A stretch of 64,000 bases of DNA from an uncultured Prevotellaceae bacterium. GTDB taxonomy: Bacteria > Bacteroidota > Bacteroidia > Bacteroidales > UBA932. The position numbers were made by a program, and so were the translations under genes. The stretch lies in contig CAMVFZ010000001.1 in NCBI GenBank assembly GCA_947166905.1, forward strand, positions 124,001 to 188,000. Reading direction: 5' to 3'. Shown here piece by piece: positions 40,887-49,886 of this stretch (the stretch's first letter is position 1; the number at the start of each line of letters is the position of its first letter). The notes under the pieces were generated by a model. The model was not told the DNA's origin. It saw only the letters and a list, made by a program, of their open reading frames with translations, and did no database searches.

Positions 40887-42065
40887 TTACTTGATTATTT
40901 CGTTTGCTAAAACTTCAAGGGCCGATTTGTCGGACTCCTTCATCACACTCTTAAGCGTAACGACAGGCTCTATCAGCTCCATTTCCTTGAGTCCGGAAAC
41001 CATGTCCTTCATTATTCGGCCGGAGCAGGGAGCCCAGGTTCCGTTTTCAATGAAACCGATGCGGCGCTTCTGCCAGGCCTTGTCCTGAAGATGATGGAGG
41101 AAATTGTACATCGGCGGGAAAAGTCCTCCGTCGTAAGACGAGGCCGCCAGCACTACCCTATTATAAGAGAATGCATCTTCCACGGCCTCCGACGCCTCCA
41201 TGCGGGCAACATCTATAACCTTGGCCTTTACGCCCTTTGCCGATATCATCTCTCCCAGCAGTTTAGCTGCCTTGGCCGTTCCGCCATGGATGGATGCATA
41301 GGCAATCAGCACGCCCTGTTTCTCTGCCTCGTACCGGCTCCAGATATTGTAAAGATTGAAGTACTGTTCAAGGTCTTTGCGAAGTATTGGACCGTGTGCC
41401 GGAGCAATGGTCTTGACATCCAGTTTTGCCACTTTGCCAAGAAGGGTCTGCACAGGAAGGCCGTATTTTCCGCAGATATTGAAGTAATACCTCCTGGCCT
41501 CGCAAGCCCAGTCCTCTTCTTCGTCTCCGTAGAAACCGCTTTTACTAAGGGCGCCGAATTTTCCAAAGGCATCGGCGCTGAAAAGTGTGCCGCTCAAAGC
41601 ATCGTATGAGACCATGACCTCTGGCCAGTGAACCATCGGGGCGGCATAGAATACAAGGCTGCGGCCGCCAAGATCAAGTTCATCCCCCTCTTTGAGGGCA
41701 AGGGTACGGCCGCCAAAGTCCGTCTCCGGGAAGAATTGCGCCATTAACTGGATGGCCTTTGCCGATCCTGCCACAACGATACCGGGATAAAGGTTCATTA
41801 CCTTTGCGATGACGGCGGAATGGTCCGGTTCCAGATGATGGATGACCAGATAGTCCGGCTGCGAGCCGCCAAGAGCCTCTGCCAGATTGGCCAGCCACTC
41901 GTCCGCCTTGCGGGCATCGGCAGTATCAAGAATTGCAGTCTTGTCCCCTTTGATCAGATAAGAATTGTATGCCATGCCCTCCGGAACAGGGTATTGGCTC
42001 TCAAACAAATCAAGGTCAAGGTCATCCGTACCGATGTAAAACAAACCTTTAGATATCTCTTTCAT
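40887..42065 (-). CDS. Flavodiiron (FprA-type A-flavoprotein) oxygen or NO reductase
   Basis: 392 residues. The N-terminal metallo-beta-lactamase-like domain has the di-iron ligand motif H-x-E-x-D-H in HHLEPDHSAV, then MVHWPEVM and the later His in PAHGPIL. The C-terminal flavodoxin domain (about 250-392) binds FMN (IAYASIHGGTAKAAK, AASSYDGGLFPPM). These enzymes reduce O2 to water or NO to N2O and protect anaerobes. No fused rubredoxin. A promoter -7 at 42095-42102 is divergent from the lipid operon. Confidence 0.92.
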   Translation of the reverse strand: MKEISKGLFYIGTDDLDLDLFESQYPVPEGMAYNSYLIKGDKTAILDTADARKADEWLANLAEALGGSQPDYLVIHHLEPDHSAVIAKVMNLYPGIVVAGSAKAIQLMAQFFPETDFGGRTLALKEGDELDLGGRSLVFYAAPMVHWPEVMVSYDALSGTLFSADAFGKFGALSKSGFYGDEEEDWACEARRYYFNICGKYGLPVQTLLGKVAKLDVKTIAPAHGPILRKDLEQYFNLYNIWSRYEAEKQGVLIAYASIHGGTAKAAKLLGEMISAKGVKAKVIDVARMEASEAVEDAFSYNRVVLAASSYDGGLFPPMYNFLHHLQDKAWQKRRIGFIENGTWAPCSGRIMKDMVSGLKEMELIEPVVTLKSVMKESDKSALEVLANEIIK

Positions 42066-42094
42066 GGCTTTTATCTCTTTTCAAACGTAATATG

Positions 42095-42124
42095 CAAATA
42101 TAAATAAAAGTTTTCGTATATTTG
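42095..42124. promoter_or_regulatory. Back-to-back promoters: flavodiiron gene (-) and lipid operon (+)
   Basis: TATATTTG on the minus strand (42102-42095) and TATATTTG on the plus strand (42117-42124), 14 nt apart, leading to ATGs at 42065 and 42158. Confidence 0.5.
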
Positions 42125-42157
42125 CGTAATTGTTGAAGAACACTATAACAAAAAACT

Positions 42158-42859
42158 ATGGCAAAAGAACAATCCGTCAGAATACAGACATCACTGCTGA
42201 ATGCGGCAGAGAAAAAAGCTCTCGTATGGCTCGCAGAAAGGCAGCCTAAGTGGATGACTTCTGACATTCTTACATTTATAGGTTTCCTTGGTGCTGTTAT
42301 CATTGCGGTAGGTTATGCCCTTTCCGCAAATCCCGTTTTCCTGTGGCTCTCTACCGCAGGTTGGATTATCAACTGGTACGGAGATTCCCTGGACGGCACA
42401 CTTGCACGCGTTCGCAAACAGCAGCGTCCGATTTACGGTTTTTTCATCGACCATACCGTAGACTGCATCAATGAATCAATAATGATCATAGGTTTGGGCA
42501 TGGCGCCTTTCATGCAGTTCGATATCGCCATCCTTTGCCTTGTAGCATACCTGCTTATCAGCGTTTACGTTTACATCAGCGCACATCTCAAGGGTGAATT
42601 CAAACTCACATACGGAAAGATGGGGCCGACGGAGCTTAGGGTTATCATGATTATCATCAACACCCTCTGGTTCTTCATACCCTGGCTCAGGGAGTACCGT
42701 CTGGCCGTGGAGGCATTCAACAACGTGTATGTGTTCTCCGTATTTGACTTACTTGGTATTTTCATCTTCATCGGCATACTTGTAGCATACTTCGGAAGTC
42801 TTATCAAAGATGGCCGCGAATATGCAAAAGCAGACCCCCTAAAGAAGAATGAACAGTAA
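42158..42859 (+). CDS. CDP-alcohol phosphatidyltransferase
   Basis: 233 residues, about six membrane helices. The complete CDP-alcohol phosphotransferase motif is visible: D76-x2-D79-G80-x2-A83-R84-x9-G94-x3-D98-x3-D102. It joins a CDP-activated lipid to an alcohol such as inositol phosphate, glycerol phosphate or serine. First gene of a six-gene run whose members overlap or nearly touch. An inositol-type acceptor is suggested by the PAP2-type synthase at the end of the run, but this is inference. Confidence 0.88.
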   Translation: MAKEQSVRIQTSLLNAAEKKALVWLAERQPKWMTSDILTFIGFLGAVIIAVGYALSANPVFLWLSTAGWIINWYGDSLDGTLARVRKQQRPIYGFFIDHTVDCINESIMIIGLGMAPFMQFDIAILCLVAYLLISVYVYISAHLKGEFKLTYGKMGPTELRVIMIIINTLWFFIPWLREYRLAVEAFNNVYVFSVFDLLGIFIFIGILVAYFGSLIKDGREYAKADPLKKNEQ

Positions 42860-43328
42860 GTACAAACAACTGATAATCAGAATTATCGCCTTTTCCACAT
42901 CTACCCTTGCCGGGTTTATTGTGGACATGGTGGTCCTTTGGGTTTTCTCTCGTTTTGTACTGAGCAGCACATACGCGGGACGGTTTATCTTCTCCAACCT
43001 TATTTCCTTTGAGTGTGCAGTTCTGGCGAACTTTGCCTGTGCATACTTTTTTGTTTGGAAAGACAGGATTTCCCAGCGTTCGGTAAAGTCATTTTTAAGG
43101 CACTACCTTGGTTATAACCTGTCCTCAACAGGAGGTTATTTCATTCAGCAGGGAGCGATTCTGCTCTTCAGCTGGTGGTTCGGCTGGGACGTACTAATCT
43201 GCAAGATACCCGCACTCTGCATATCAGGTGGCGTAAACTTCGCCCTGAACGAATGGGTGGTTTTTCGCAAGAAAACCCCGCCTTTAAAAGAAGAAGAGGA
43301 GAACGCTGATGGCACTTCTGGACAATAA
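42849..43328 (+). CDS. GtrA-family membrane protein
   Basis: 159 residues, four predicted transmembrane helices, with FSTSTLAGFIVDMVVLW near the start and GGVNFALNEWVVFRKK at the end, the GtrA-like pattern. Family members are linked to flipping or transfer of undecaprenyl-linked sugars and polar lipids. It overlaps the CDP-alcohol phosphatidyltransferase gene by 11 nt and the acyltransferase gene by 20 nt. Confidence 0.85.
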   Translation: MNSKYKQLIIRIIAFSTSTLAGFIVDMVVLWVFSRFVLSSTYAGRFIFSNLISFECAVLANFACAYFFVWKDRISQRSVKSFLRHYLGYNLSSTGGYFIQQGAILLFSWWFGWDVLICKIPALCISGGVNFALNEWVVFRKKTPPLKEEEENADGTSGQ

Positions 43329-44169
43329 CCAACTAGCAAGCCTTCACCCTTTCTTTGCAACCGGCACCGGCCGCTTTGCAGCAAAGGTTATAAAGAAGGT
43401 TTTTTCACTGAACGATTTTGTACATTATTATGAAACCAGCGGGGCCGATGGTTCCGTGGGTCCGGACTTCGCGTACAACGTCTGCAAAAACACCGGTGTA
43501 AACTATCAGGTTGCCGGATTGGAAAACCTTACCGCCATAAAGGAAGGCCCGTTCATTGTTGTCAGCAACCACCCCTACGGTGGCCTGGACGGCATCATCC
43601 TGGCAGATCTCTTCGGTCATACAAGACCCGGATTCAGGATTATCGTAAACAAATTCATATCCATCCTGGAGTACATGGGGCCCAGCTTTATAAATGTAAC
43701 CCCCACCGGAAAGGAGAAAAAGGCCGCCTCTTCAGTCAGCATCCAGGGTATCAAACAGGCTCTGGACCAGGTTAAGAACGGCTTGCCGCTTGGCGTTTTC
43801 CCAGCAGGAGCCACATCCAATCTTAAAATCGGCACCGGAAAAGTGTTCGACAGGCCCTGGCAGGAGGCTATAATCAAGGTTATACGCAAGGCGAATGTTC
43901 CGGTACTGCCGGTTCATTTCCTTGACAGGAATACAAACTGGTTCTACGGCCTTGGCTACATTAGCCACGCGCTTAGGACCATGAGACTGCCAAAAGAAGT
44001 CATCAACAAGGGCGGAAAACAGGTGCGCCTTGTAATTGGAAGCCCCGTTTCCGTTGAAGAGCAGAAGGCCTGCCCGGACATCCAGTCGCTTAGCGACTTC
44101 CTCCGCAGCAAGGTATACGATATGCCTGTCCCGGAGAAGTTCACCTTCAGAAACGATATCACGATATGA
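43309..44169 (+). CDS. PlsC-like acyltransferase
   Basis: 286 residues. Acyltransferase block I is N87-H88-P-Y-G-G-L-D94-G, the NHPxGGLDG variant found in a subgroup that includes O-acyltransferases of amino-acid lipids and lysophospholipid enzymes. FPAGATSN matches block III (FPEGTRS-like) and VPVLPVHF block IV. It probably acylates a lysolipid at the cytoplasmic membrane. ATG at 43309 lies within gtrA-like coding sequence (20-nt overlap), consistent with translational coupling. Confidence 0.85.
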   Translation: MALLDNNQLASLHPFFATGTGRFAAKVIKKVFSLNDFVHYYETSGADGSVGPDFAYNVCKNTGVNYQVAGLENLTAIKEGPFIVVSNHPYGGLDGIILADLFGHTRPGFRIIVNKFISILEYMGPSFINVTPTGKEKKAASSVSIQGIKQALDQVKNGLPLGVFPAGATSNLKIGTGKVFDRPWQEAIIKVIRKANVPVLPVHFLDRNTNWFYGLGYISHALRTMRLPKEVINKGGKQVRLVIGSPVSVEEQKACPDIQSLSDFLRSKVYDMPVPEKFTFRNDITI

Positions 44170-45413
44170 GCCGCGGGCCGGAAATCGCCATAATAGGAGC
44201 AGGGGCGGCCGGCTGTTTTTGCGGCGCATTTCTTGGCGCCGATGCCTCACTGCACCGCGCAGGTGCAAGGATTACCATCTATGAATCGGGCCGCAAGCCA
44301 CTTGCCAAGGTGGCCATAACCGGTGGTGGACGGTGCAATCTTACCAATTCCTTCAAAGAAACTTCGGTAGAAAAGGCTTACCCGCGTGGAGCTCGCCTTG
44401 TCGGGCGACTTATGACTGGTTTTTCCAACGAAGATACCTGCGAATGGTTTTCCTCCAAAGGCGTAGCCCTGGTTACTCAGGAAGACCAGTGCGTTTTCCC
44501 AAAATCGCAGAATGCCATGCAGATTGTAAACACGCTGCTTGGCTGCCTTAAGGAAGGTGGTGTAGGCATAGTAACCGAGTCTCCGGTGCAACGAATAGAG
44601 CCATCGGAAGGCGGATACATCTTGCATTTTGACGGCAAGCCGTCCGTAAATGCCGATGTCGTCCTGGTTGCTATCGGCGGCCTTGCAACGGCAAAGATGC
44701 AGGACCTCTTCCAGGGACTGGATCTGGAGATGGTAAAACCAGTGCCATCACTGTTCACCCTAAAGACGGATTCCCCCGTGCGGGACCTTGCGGGCACGGT
44801 TGTAAACCCCGCCCAGGCAAGCCTGCAGGGCACAAAACTAAGCGCCGCCGGTCCACTTCTTATTACCGACTGGGGCTTTAGCGGCCCGGCCGTACTGAAG
44901 CTTTCTTCTTACGGCGCAAGGATACTTGCAGAGGCCGGATACAAGGGAGTTCTGGCAATCAACTGGATGTATGGCAGCACAGAGGAAGAGTTGCGCCGAT
45001 GGTTGCAGAAGACGGCATCGGCAAATCCGGAAAAGCAAATTGGCTCCGTCCATCCGGAAAGGCTGACCTCCAGACTCTGGAATTTTATTATAAATAAGGC
45101 TAGTATTAGAGAAAATATTAAATTTGCAGAATTAAGCCCAAAGATGGCGGGCAGGTTATGTTCAACCCTTCTTAGTGACTGCTATCCCATTACGGGAAGA
45201 GCGCGTTTCAAAGAGGAATTCGTAACCTGCGGTGGAGTGGCCCTTGGCCAGCTAAATCAAAACACTTTGGAGTGCAAACGCTATCCCGGGCTGTATTTTG
45301 CCGGAGAGGTAATGGACATTGACGCAGTTACAGGCGGGTTCAACCTTCAGGCAGCGTGGACTACCGGCTATACGGTGGCAAACAGTATTATCAAGAGTTT
45401 CCAAAAGGATTGA
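44166..45413 (+). CDS. HI0933/BaiN-family flavoprotein
   Basis: 415 residues. N-terminal dinucleotide-binding AIIGAGAAGCFCG, the hallmark KVAITGGGRCNLTNS, GGLATAKM-type segment in the middle, and a C-terminal FAGEVMDIDAVTGGFNLQAAWTTGYT block that closes the FAD site. NAD(P)/FAD-dependent oxidoreductase of unknown physiological substrate. It overlaps the acyltransferase gene by 4 nt (ATGA). Its presence in a lipid operon suggests a redox step on a lipid or isoprenoid, or simple operon hitch-hiking. Confidence 0.87.
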   Translation: MSRGPEIAIIGAGAAGCFCGAFLGADASLHRAGARITIYESGRKPLAKVAITGGGRCNLTNSFKETSVEKAYPRGARLVGRLMTGFSNEDTCEWFSSKGVALVTQEDQCVFPKSQNAMQIVNTLLGCLKEGGVGIVTESPVQRIEPSEGGYILHFDGKPSVNADVVLVAIGGLATAKMQDLFQGLDLEMVKPVPSLFTLKTDSPVRDLAGTVVNPAQASLQGTKLSAAGPLLITDWGFSGPAVLKLSSYGARILAEAGYKGVLAINWMYGSTEEELRRWLQKTASANPEKQIGSVHPERLTSRLWNFIINKASIRENIKFAELSPKMAGRLCSTLLSDCYPITGRARFKEEFVTCGGVALGQLNQNTLECKRYPGLYFAGEVMDIDAVTGGFNLQAAWTTGYTVANSIIKSFQKD

Positions 45414-45417
45414 GAAT

Positions 45418-46224
45418 ATGAAAAGGAAATGCACAGTAGTACTTCTTACCGGAGGCAGCAGCGGAATAGGCGCAGCCACGGCAGCAGTGCTGGCCGGCAA
45501 GAACATCAAGGTTTACGCAGCATCAAGAAGCGGTAAGGCCCCGTTGAACGGCAACATCATCCCGATTGTGATGAACGTTAACGACGAGTCTGCCGTAAAG
45601 GCTGCCGTAGAGGATATTTTCACTAAGGAAGGCCACCTTGACGCAGTTATCTGCAATGCAGGAAACGGCATTGCCGGTGCAGTAGAGGACACCACCATAG
45701 AAGAAGTCCGTTATCAGTTCGAGACTTGCTATTACGGTGCAATCCGCACGATCAACGCCTGCCTGCCCTACTTCAGGCAGCAGGGCTTCGGTAAAATAAT
45801 CACGGTTACTTCAGTGGCCGGATTCATTCCCATTCCTTTCCAGGCATACTATTCTTCAGTCAAAGCCGCCCTAATCATGCTTACAAAAGCGCTTTCGCTT
45901 GAGCTTAAGCCCTTCGGCATCCAGTGCTGCAGCGTTCAGCCGGGAGACACAAAGACCGGTTTTACATCCGCCCGCAAGTACACAGAGAATGCTTACAACG
46001 GAGCTTACGTAGAGACCATGAAGCGCTCAGTGGCAAAGATGGAGAAGGACGAGCAAAATGGAATGCCCCCGGAGAAGATTGCCAACGCCATATATAAACA
46101 GCTGAAAGCCAGGAAAATGCGCCTGAATGTAACGCCGCGCTTTGACTACCGTGCCATCGAGATCCTGGCCAAGATTCTGCCCACTAAGATGATTATGTGG
46201 CTGGTTGGAAAACTCTATTGCTAA
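45418..46224 (+). CDS. Short-chain dehydrogenase/reductase
   Basis: 268 residues from MKRKCTVVLLTGGSSGIG, 4 nt after the previous stop; a longer frame starting inside the upstream gene is rejected. Cofactor motif TGGSSGIG (10-17), NAG in VICNAGNG, catalytic Ser in TVTSVAGF, and Y-x3-K in AYYSSVKAAL. The final hydrophobic segment (AKILPTKMIMWLVGKLY) suggests membrane association. The TGGSSGIG form and tail resemble 3-ketosphinganine-type or hydroxysteroid-type SDRs. In this operon a sphingoid or fatty-acyl ketone substrate is plausible, not shown. Confidence 0.83.
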   Translation: MKRKCTVVLLTGGSSGIGAATAAVLAGKNIKVYAASRSGKAPLNGNIIPIVMNVNDESAVKAAVEDIFTKEGHLDAVICNAGNGIAGAVEDTTIEEVRYQFETCYYGAIRTINACLPYFRQQGFGKIITVTSVAGFIPIPFQAYYSSVKAALIMLTKALSLELKPFGIQCCSVQPGDTKTGFTSARKYTENAYNGAYVETMKRSVAKMEKDEQNGMPPEKIANAIYKQLKARKMRLNVTPRFDYRAIEILAKILPTKMIMWLVGKLYC

Positions 46225-46226
46225 CT

Positions 46227-47180
46227 ATGTTCAAAACTATTAAAGATACACTCCAGCAGCCAGAGAGGAAGAGGACAGGACTGATGCCAATCGAATGGTT
46301 GACAGTTGGTTACGTCGCCATCACCTCCATCCTCATGCTAATATTCGGGAGCCGCATGACCGATATCGGCGGGATGATAGCACTACGTGCCGCCGCACTG
46401 GCCTGCGTAGGCATTGGCTTCTACTGCTACAAAAAGACTCCGTCGCGCCTTACACTAATGCTTCGCGTAATGCTACAGGTTAGCCTGCTTGCATTCTGGT
46501 ACCCGGACCTGTACGGTATCTGCCGCGTCTTCCCCAATGCAGACTATTTCTTTGCAGGGCTTGAACAACAGGCCTTCGGTTGTCAGCCGGCGCTGCTGTT
46601 CTCTGAAGTTTGCCCCTCTAAGATATTGAGCGAGTGCTTCTACATGGGCTATCTCTTCTACTTCCCGATGATAGCCATGGTGCTTGTCTTCTATCTCTTT
46701 GCCCGTTTTGAAAGCTTTGAGAAAGCCGCTACCATAGTTCTGGGCTCATTCTTCGCCTATTATCTGGTATTCCTGTTCCTGCCCGTTGCAGGACCCCAGT
46801 ACTACTTTAACGCCATAGGTCTGGAGGCCGCATATAACGGAGATTTCCAGCCTGTCGGGCACTGGTTCAACAGTAACATAGAAATGCTCGATCCTCCGGG
46901 CTGGAAGGGAGGTCTCTTTTATAAGCTCCTGGCAATAGTCCGCGAAAGCGAACGCCCGGTAGCATCCTTCCCCAGCAGCCACGTAGGAGTAAGCCTGATA
47001 GTAGTAATCCTTGCCTTCAAAGCCCACAGCAAGGGCCTTCTGGCCATACTTCTGCCGCTATGGGTCTTCCTGGTTTGCGCCACGGTTTACATCCGTGCAC
47101 ACTACCTGATAGACGTTCTGGCCGGCTTTGTTTCCGCCCCGATCGTCTACCTGGTATTCAATAAAGTTTTCAGGAAATAG
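46227..47180 (+). CDS. PAP2-type membrane phosphatase / inositol-phosphorylceramide synthase-like
   Basis: 317 residues from MFKTIKDTLQQPERK, 2 nt after the SDR stop. Six or more membrane helices. Active-site motifs: SFPSSHVGVS and RAHYLIDVLAGF. These match the D3/D4 motifs of fungal-type IPC synthases (AUR1) and the PAP2_3 family better than simple PAP2 phosphatases. It would transfer or remove a lipid phosphate head group at the membrane. Last gene of the operon; it ends 6 nt from the convergent alkaline phosphatase gene with no evident terminator. Confidence 0.8.
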   Translation: MFKTIKDTLQQPERKRTGLMPIEWLTVGYVAITSILMLIFGSRMTDIGGMIALRAAALACVGIGFYCYKKTPSRLTLMLRVMLQVSLLAFWYPDLYGICRVFPNADYFFAGLEQQAFGCQPALLFSEVCPSKILSECFYMGYLFYFPMIAMVLVFYLFARFESFEKAATIVLGSFFAYYLVFLFLPVAGPQYYFNAIGLEAAYNGDFQPVGHWFNSNIEMLDPPGWKGGLFYKLLAIVRESERPVASFPSSHVGVSLIVVILAFKAHSKGLLAILLPLWVFLVCATVYIRAHYLIDVLAGFVSAPIVYLVFNKVFRK

Positions 47181-47186
47181 CAGTCG

Positions 47187-49886
47187 CTACTTCAACCACT
47201 TTTCTTTGGCCTTGGACAGGGCGTCCCAGTGTTCGGGAGTCATGCTGTCCGGGGTAAAGAGACAGATGCCTGCGGCACCGTTTTCCATTGAGCCGATAAC
47301 TGCTGCTTCAATCTCTGAGGGCACCAGACCGGAATTCTCAGGATCGACCAGGCTGGCCTTGTTCTGCCAGTCGCGGCAGATGAAGAGGCCGCTGTAGACA
47401 GGCTTGCGGTCAACTGAGCGGACTTCCTCTCCGGTAACACGGGCTATCCAATTGGTATCTGTAAGATAGAAGTCGTTGTAGTTCATGGGGAAGATCTCGT
47501 CCACATTCCACTTGTCCCACTCCTGGCGTACCATCCACTCTGCGTAGGATGAAGGGCCCGGGAAAACATCGGCGCTAACCTTCTTGTCCTCGTTGTGAAC
47601 GGCGGCAACAATCTTATTTACAAGGTTGGTAATCACGTCCTTACGGAACTGCGCCCACTCCTCGTCGCGGGCGGGGTTGCTCTTGAGTTTACGTCCCACT
47701 TTGGCCTCGAAGTCTGCAATGCAGTCCTTGCAATAGCAATAATCGGCCGGGGCGTAATAATTTGTCATATCCAGATTGTACTTTGCCCAAAGTCCACGGG
47801 AAAGCACTACATCAGGGTAGCGGATATAATCCAGCTGAACATAGTCCACGTCCGGAATCCTGGCTATCTCTGTATACTGCTTTACAATCCAGTCTATCAC
47901 CTGCGGGTTGTGAGGGTCAAGAGCCTTGTAATAATCTACATAGACGGGGTGGGTATCGGCCGGCTGGCCAAGGGCGTTCACGGCATACCAGCTATGAGGC
48001 ATATCGGCCTGAAGCATACAGGGCAGCCATGCATGGTAAACCAGGCCAACCTCATGGGCGGCCTTGGATGCCATGGCAATCTTTTCGCGGTCTTTCAGTG
48101 AAGAACCTACGCAAACACCGGTCACTCCCTTGTCCTTAAGGTCCTGGAGATAAGCCTTGAAGGTTTCCGGGGTATCATCGGCCTTCACACTGCACCAGGC
48201 ATAGACAGGGATATCCTTATGCTCGGGCTCCTCTACCTTGGGAAGGAAGGAACGAACCGATTCGGGCAGATAGAAAGTATTGTTCTCCTTGATATAAGGG
48301 ACGATGGTTTCAAGGTTTTTACGCTCTCCGTCTACAAGAACATAAGAACGGTTGGACGGAACCTCAAGGGTGACGCCACCGGCTACAACCTGGAGAACAG
48401 GGCCGTCGAAGCCCTCAAGAACGGCATAATCGTAGTTCTTGAACACCTTGTAGTGAGGCACGTAAATACGGTCGGTAATAGTTTCAAGCTCTTCCTTAAG
48501 GCCAAGAATCTTGCGCATATACCTGTTAAGGTCTATGTTCCTTATAAGGCCCTGGGGACGCTGATCGTTGGGGTTGTATACGGCCAGGAAGACATCTTCT
48601 CCGGTATGGCCGCCGGTAACCCAGCCAATATGGGTGTGCTTAGTGAGAATCTTGTTTATCTCTGCTCCAAGGTTGGGAGAGAGGTCTACGCTCATATGGT
48701 CAGCAGCAGTCTTGAAGCGATGTGCCATAAGGGCTGCAAGTTCACGCTCGTTAAGGTCAATTCCAGTGTACTCCTTGAAGATTGCAGGAATCTCGTCGGC
48801 CCGGCAAGCCTGAAGCATCTTCTCCAGTCCGGCGCCGGAAGCCTTGTAATTGCGGAAGTTGATAAACATGGAATCCAGGCCCTTCTTGCTATAGTTACGA
48901 TAGCGATATTCGCCCATCTGGATGCCGCCAGTTCCATGGTCGGGCATAACCACGATAGTGGTGTTGCCGTCTTTCTTGGCAAACTCCAGCACAGCCTCAA
49001 AGGCATTGTTGAATTCTATGAACTCAGAGACAGTACCTGCAGGGTCGTTGGCATGTGCGCCAAAGTCCACCTTGCTGCCCTCTATCATAAGGAAGAAACC
49101 CTTCTTGTTCTTAGAAAGCAGTTCAAGGGCCTTCTTTGTCATCTCTGTAAGAGAAGGCTCATTGTCCTTGCGATCCAGCTCGTAATCCATGTGGGTATCG
49201 TTGAACAGGGCCCAAACCTTACCCTCCTTGTGATTACGGAAGCCCTCGATATCCTTGTCGTAGTAGGTAATTCCCTTATCCTCAAAGATCTGCTTTACAT
49301 TGTCATCGATGTATTTGGCACCGCCGCCAAACACAACGTCAAGGCCCTGGGAGGCCATCTGACGTGTAATATCGTACTCATCGCTGCGCTCTACGGTATG
49401 GGCGGAAGTAGCGGCCGGAGTAGCATGATGATAGTAGCAGGTTACTACAACTCCGGTAGACTTGCCCTGAAGTTTGGCAGCCTCAAGCAAAGTGGTCTGC
49501 GGCTGATACTCGCGGGACATGTCGATGGGCACAAGGTCCTGGGGAGGATTGGCATGCGGATATACAGAGATATTCTTTCCCTGCTGCAGCACACCTGTCA
49601 TGTATGCAGACATCGAACCTGCAGACTCCGCCATGGGAGCGTCGGAATTATGAGTCCTGACAAGACCGCAGATATAAGGATCTATCTGCAGGGAACTGAG
49701 GTCGTCCTGAGGATTGGTATACTGCTTATACCAGCGGGCGATTGACAGAAGTCCGGTACAGGTACCGTCGGTAATCATGACTACAAGGTTCTTGGTGGGC
49801 TTAACGTCCGAAGAACCTCCGCCGCAGCCGTGAACTGCAAAAAGAATGCTGGCTGCAAAAAGGATTATGGCTACTGCTTTTTTCAT
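47187..49886 (-). CDS. Alkaline phosphatase fused to a GH10-like (GHL) barrel, lipoprotein
   Basis: 899 residues. Lipobox VHGC (C21). Residues 30-460 are an alkaline phosphatase: D40 in MITDG, nucleophile S88 in MAESAGS, E-G-x-x-x-D-x-x-x-H in MIEGSKVDFGAH, DH in VMPDHGTGG, and the late His in TGGHTGEDV. After a linker, about 565-899 match bacterial family-10-like glycoside hydrolases: PVYAWCSV..ETFKAYLQDLKDKGVTG, then VQLDYIRYPD and a DEIFPMNYNDFY strand end. It would be a surface enzyme that removes phosphate and may act on a glycan. The upstream M23 gene overlaps it by 4 nt. Confidence 0.85.
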   Translation of the reverse strand: MKKAVAIILFAASILFAVHGCGGGSSDVKPTKNLVVMITDGTCTGLLSIARWYKQYTNPQDDLSSLQIDPYICGLVRTHNSDAPMAESAGSMSAYMTGVLQQGKNISVYPHANPPQDLVPIDMSREYQPQTTLLEAAKLQGKSTGVVVTCYYHHATPAATSAHTVERSDEYDITRQMASQGLDVVFGGGAKYIDDNVKQIFEDKGITYYDKDIEGFRNHKEGKVWALFNDTHMDYELDRKDNEPSLTEMTKKALELLSKNKKGFFLMIEGSKVDFGAHANDPAGTVSEFIEFNNAFEAVLEFAKKDGNTTIVVMPDHGTGGIQMGEYRYRNYSKKGLDSMFINFRNYKASGAGLEKMLQACRADEIPAIFKEYTGIDLNERELAALMAHRFKTAADHMSVDLSPNLGAEINKILTKHTHIGWVTGGHTGEDVFLAVYNPNDQRPQGLIRNIDLNRYMRKILGLKEELETITDRIYVPHYKVFKNYDYAVLEGFDGPVLQVVAGGVTLEVPSNRSYVLVDGERKNLETIVPYIKENNTFYLPESVRSFLPKVEEPEHKDIPVYAWCSVKADDTPETFKAYLQDLKDKGVTGVCVGSSLKDREKIAMASKAAHEVGLVYHAWLPCMLQADMPHSWYAVNALGQPADTHPVYVDYYKALDPHNPQVIDWIVKQYTEIARIPDVDYVQLDYIRYPDVVLSRGLWAKYNLDMTNYYAPADYCYCKDCIADFEAKVGRKLKSNPARDEEWAQFRKDVITNLVNKIVAAVHNEDKKVSADVFPGPSSYAEWMVRQEWDKWNVDEIFPMNYNDFYLTDTNWIARVTGEEVRSVDRKPVYSGLFICRDWQNKASLVDPENSGLVPSEIEAAVIGSMENGAAGICLFTPDSMTPEHWDALSKAKEKWLK

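Noticed and set aside
48219-49745. 508-codon plus-strand frame opposite the alkaline phosphatase fusion
   Set aside because: Antisense shadow caused by codon bias; its product looks like random hydrophobic sequence while the minus strand has clear catalytic motifs.
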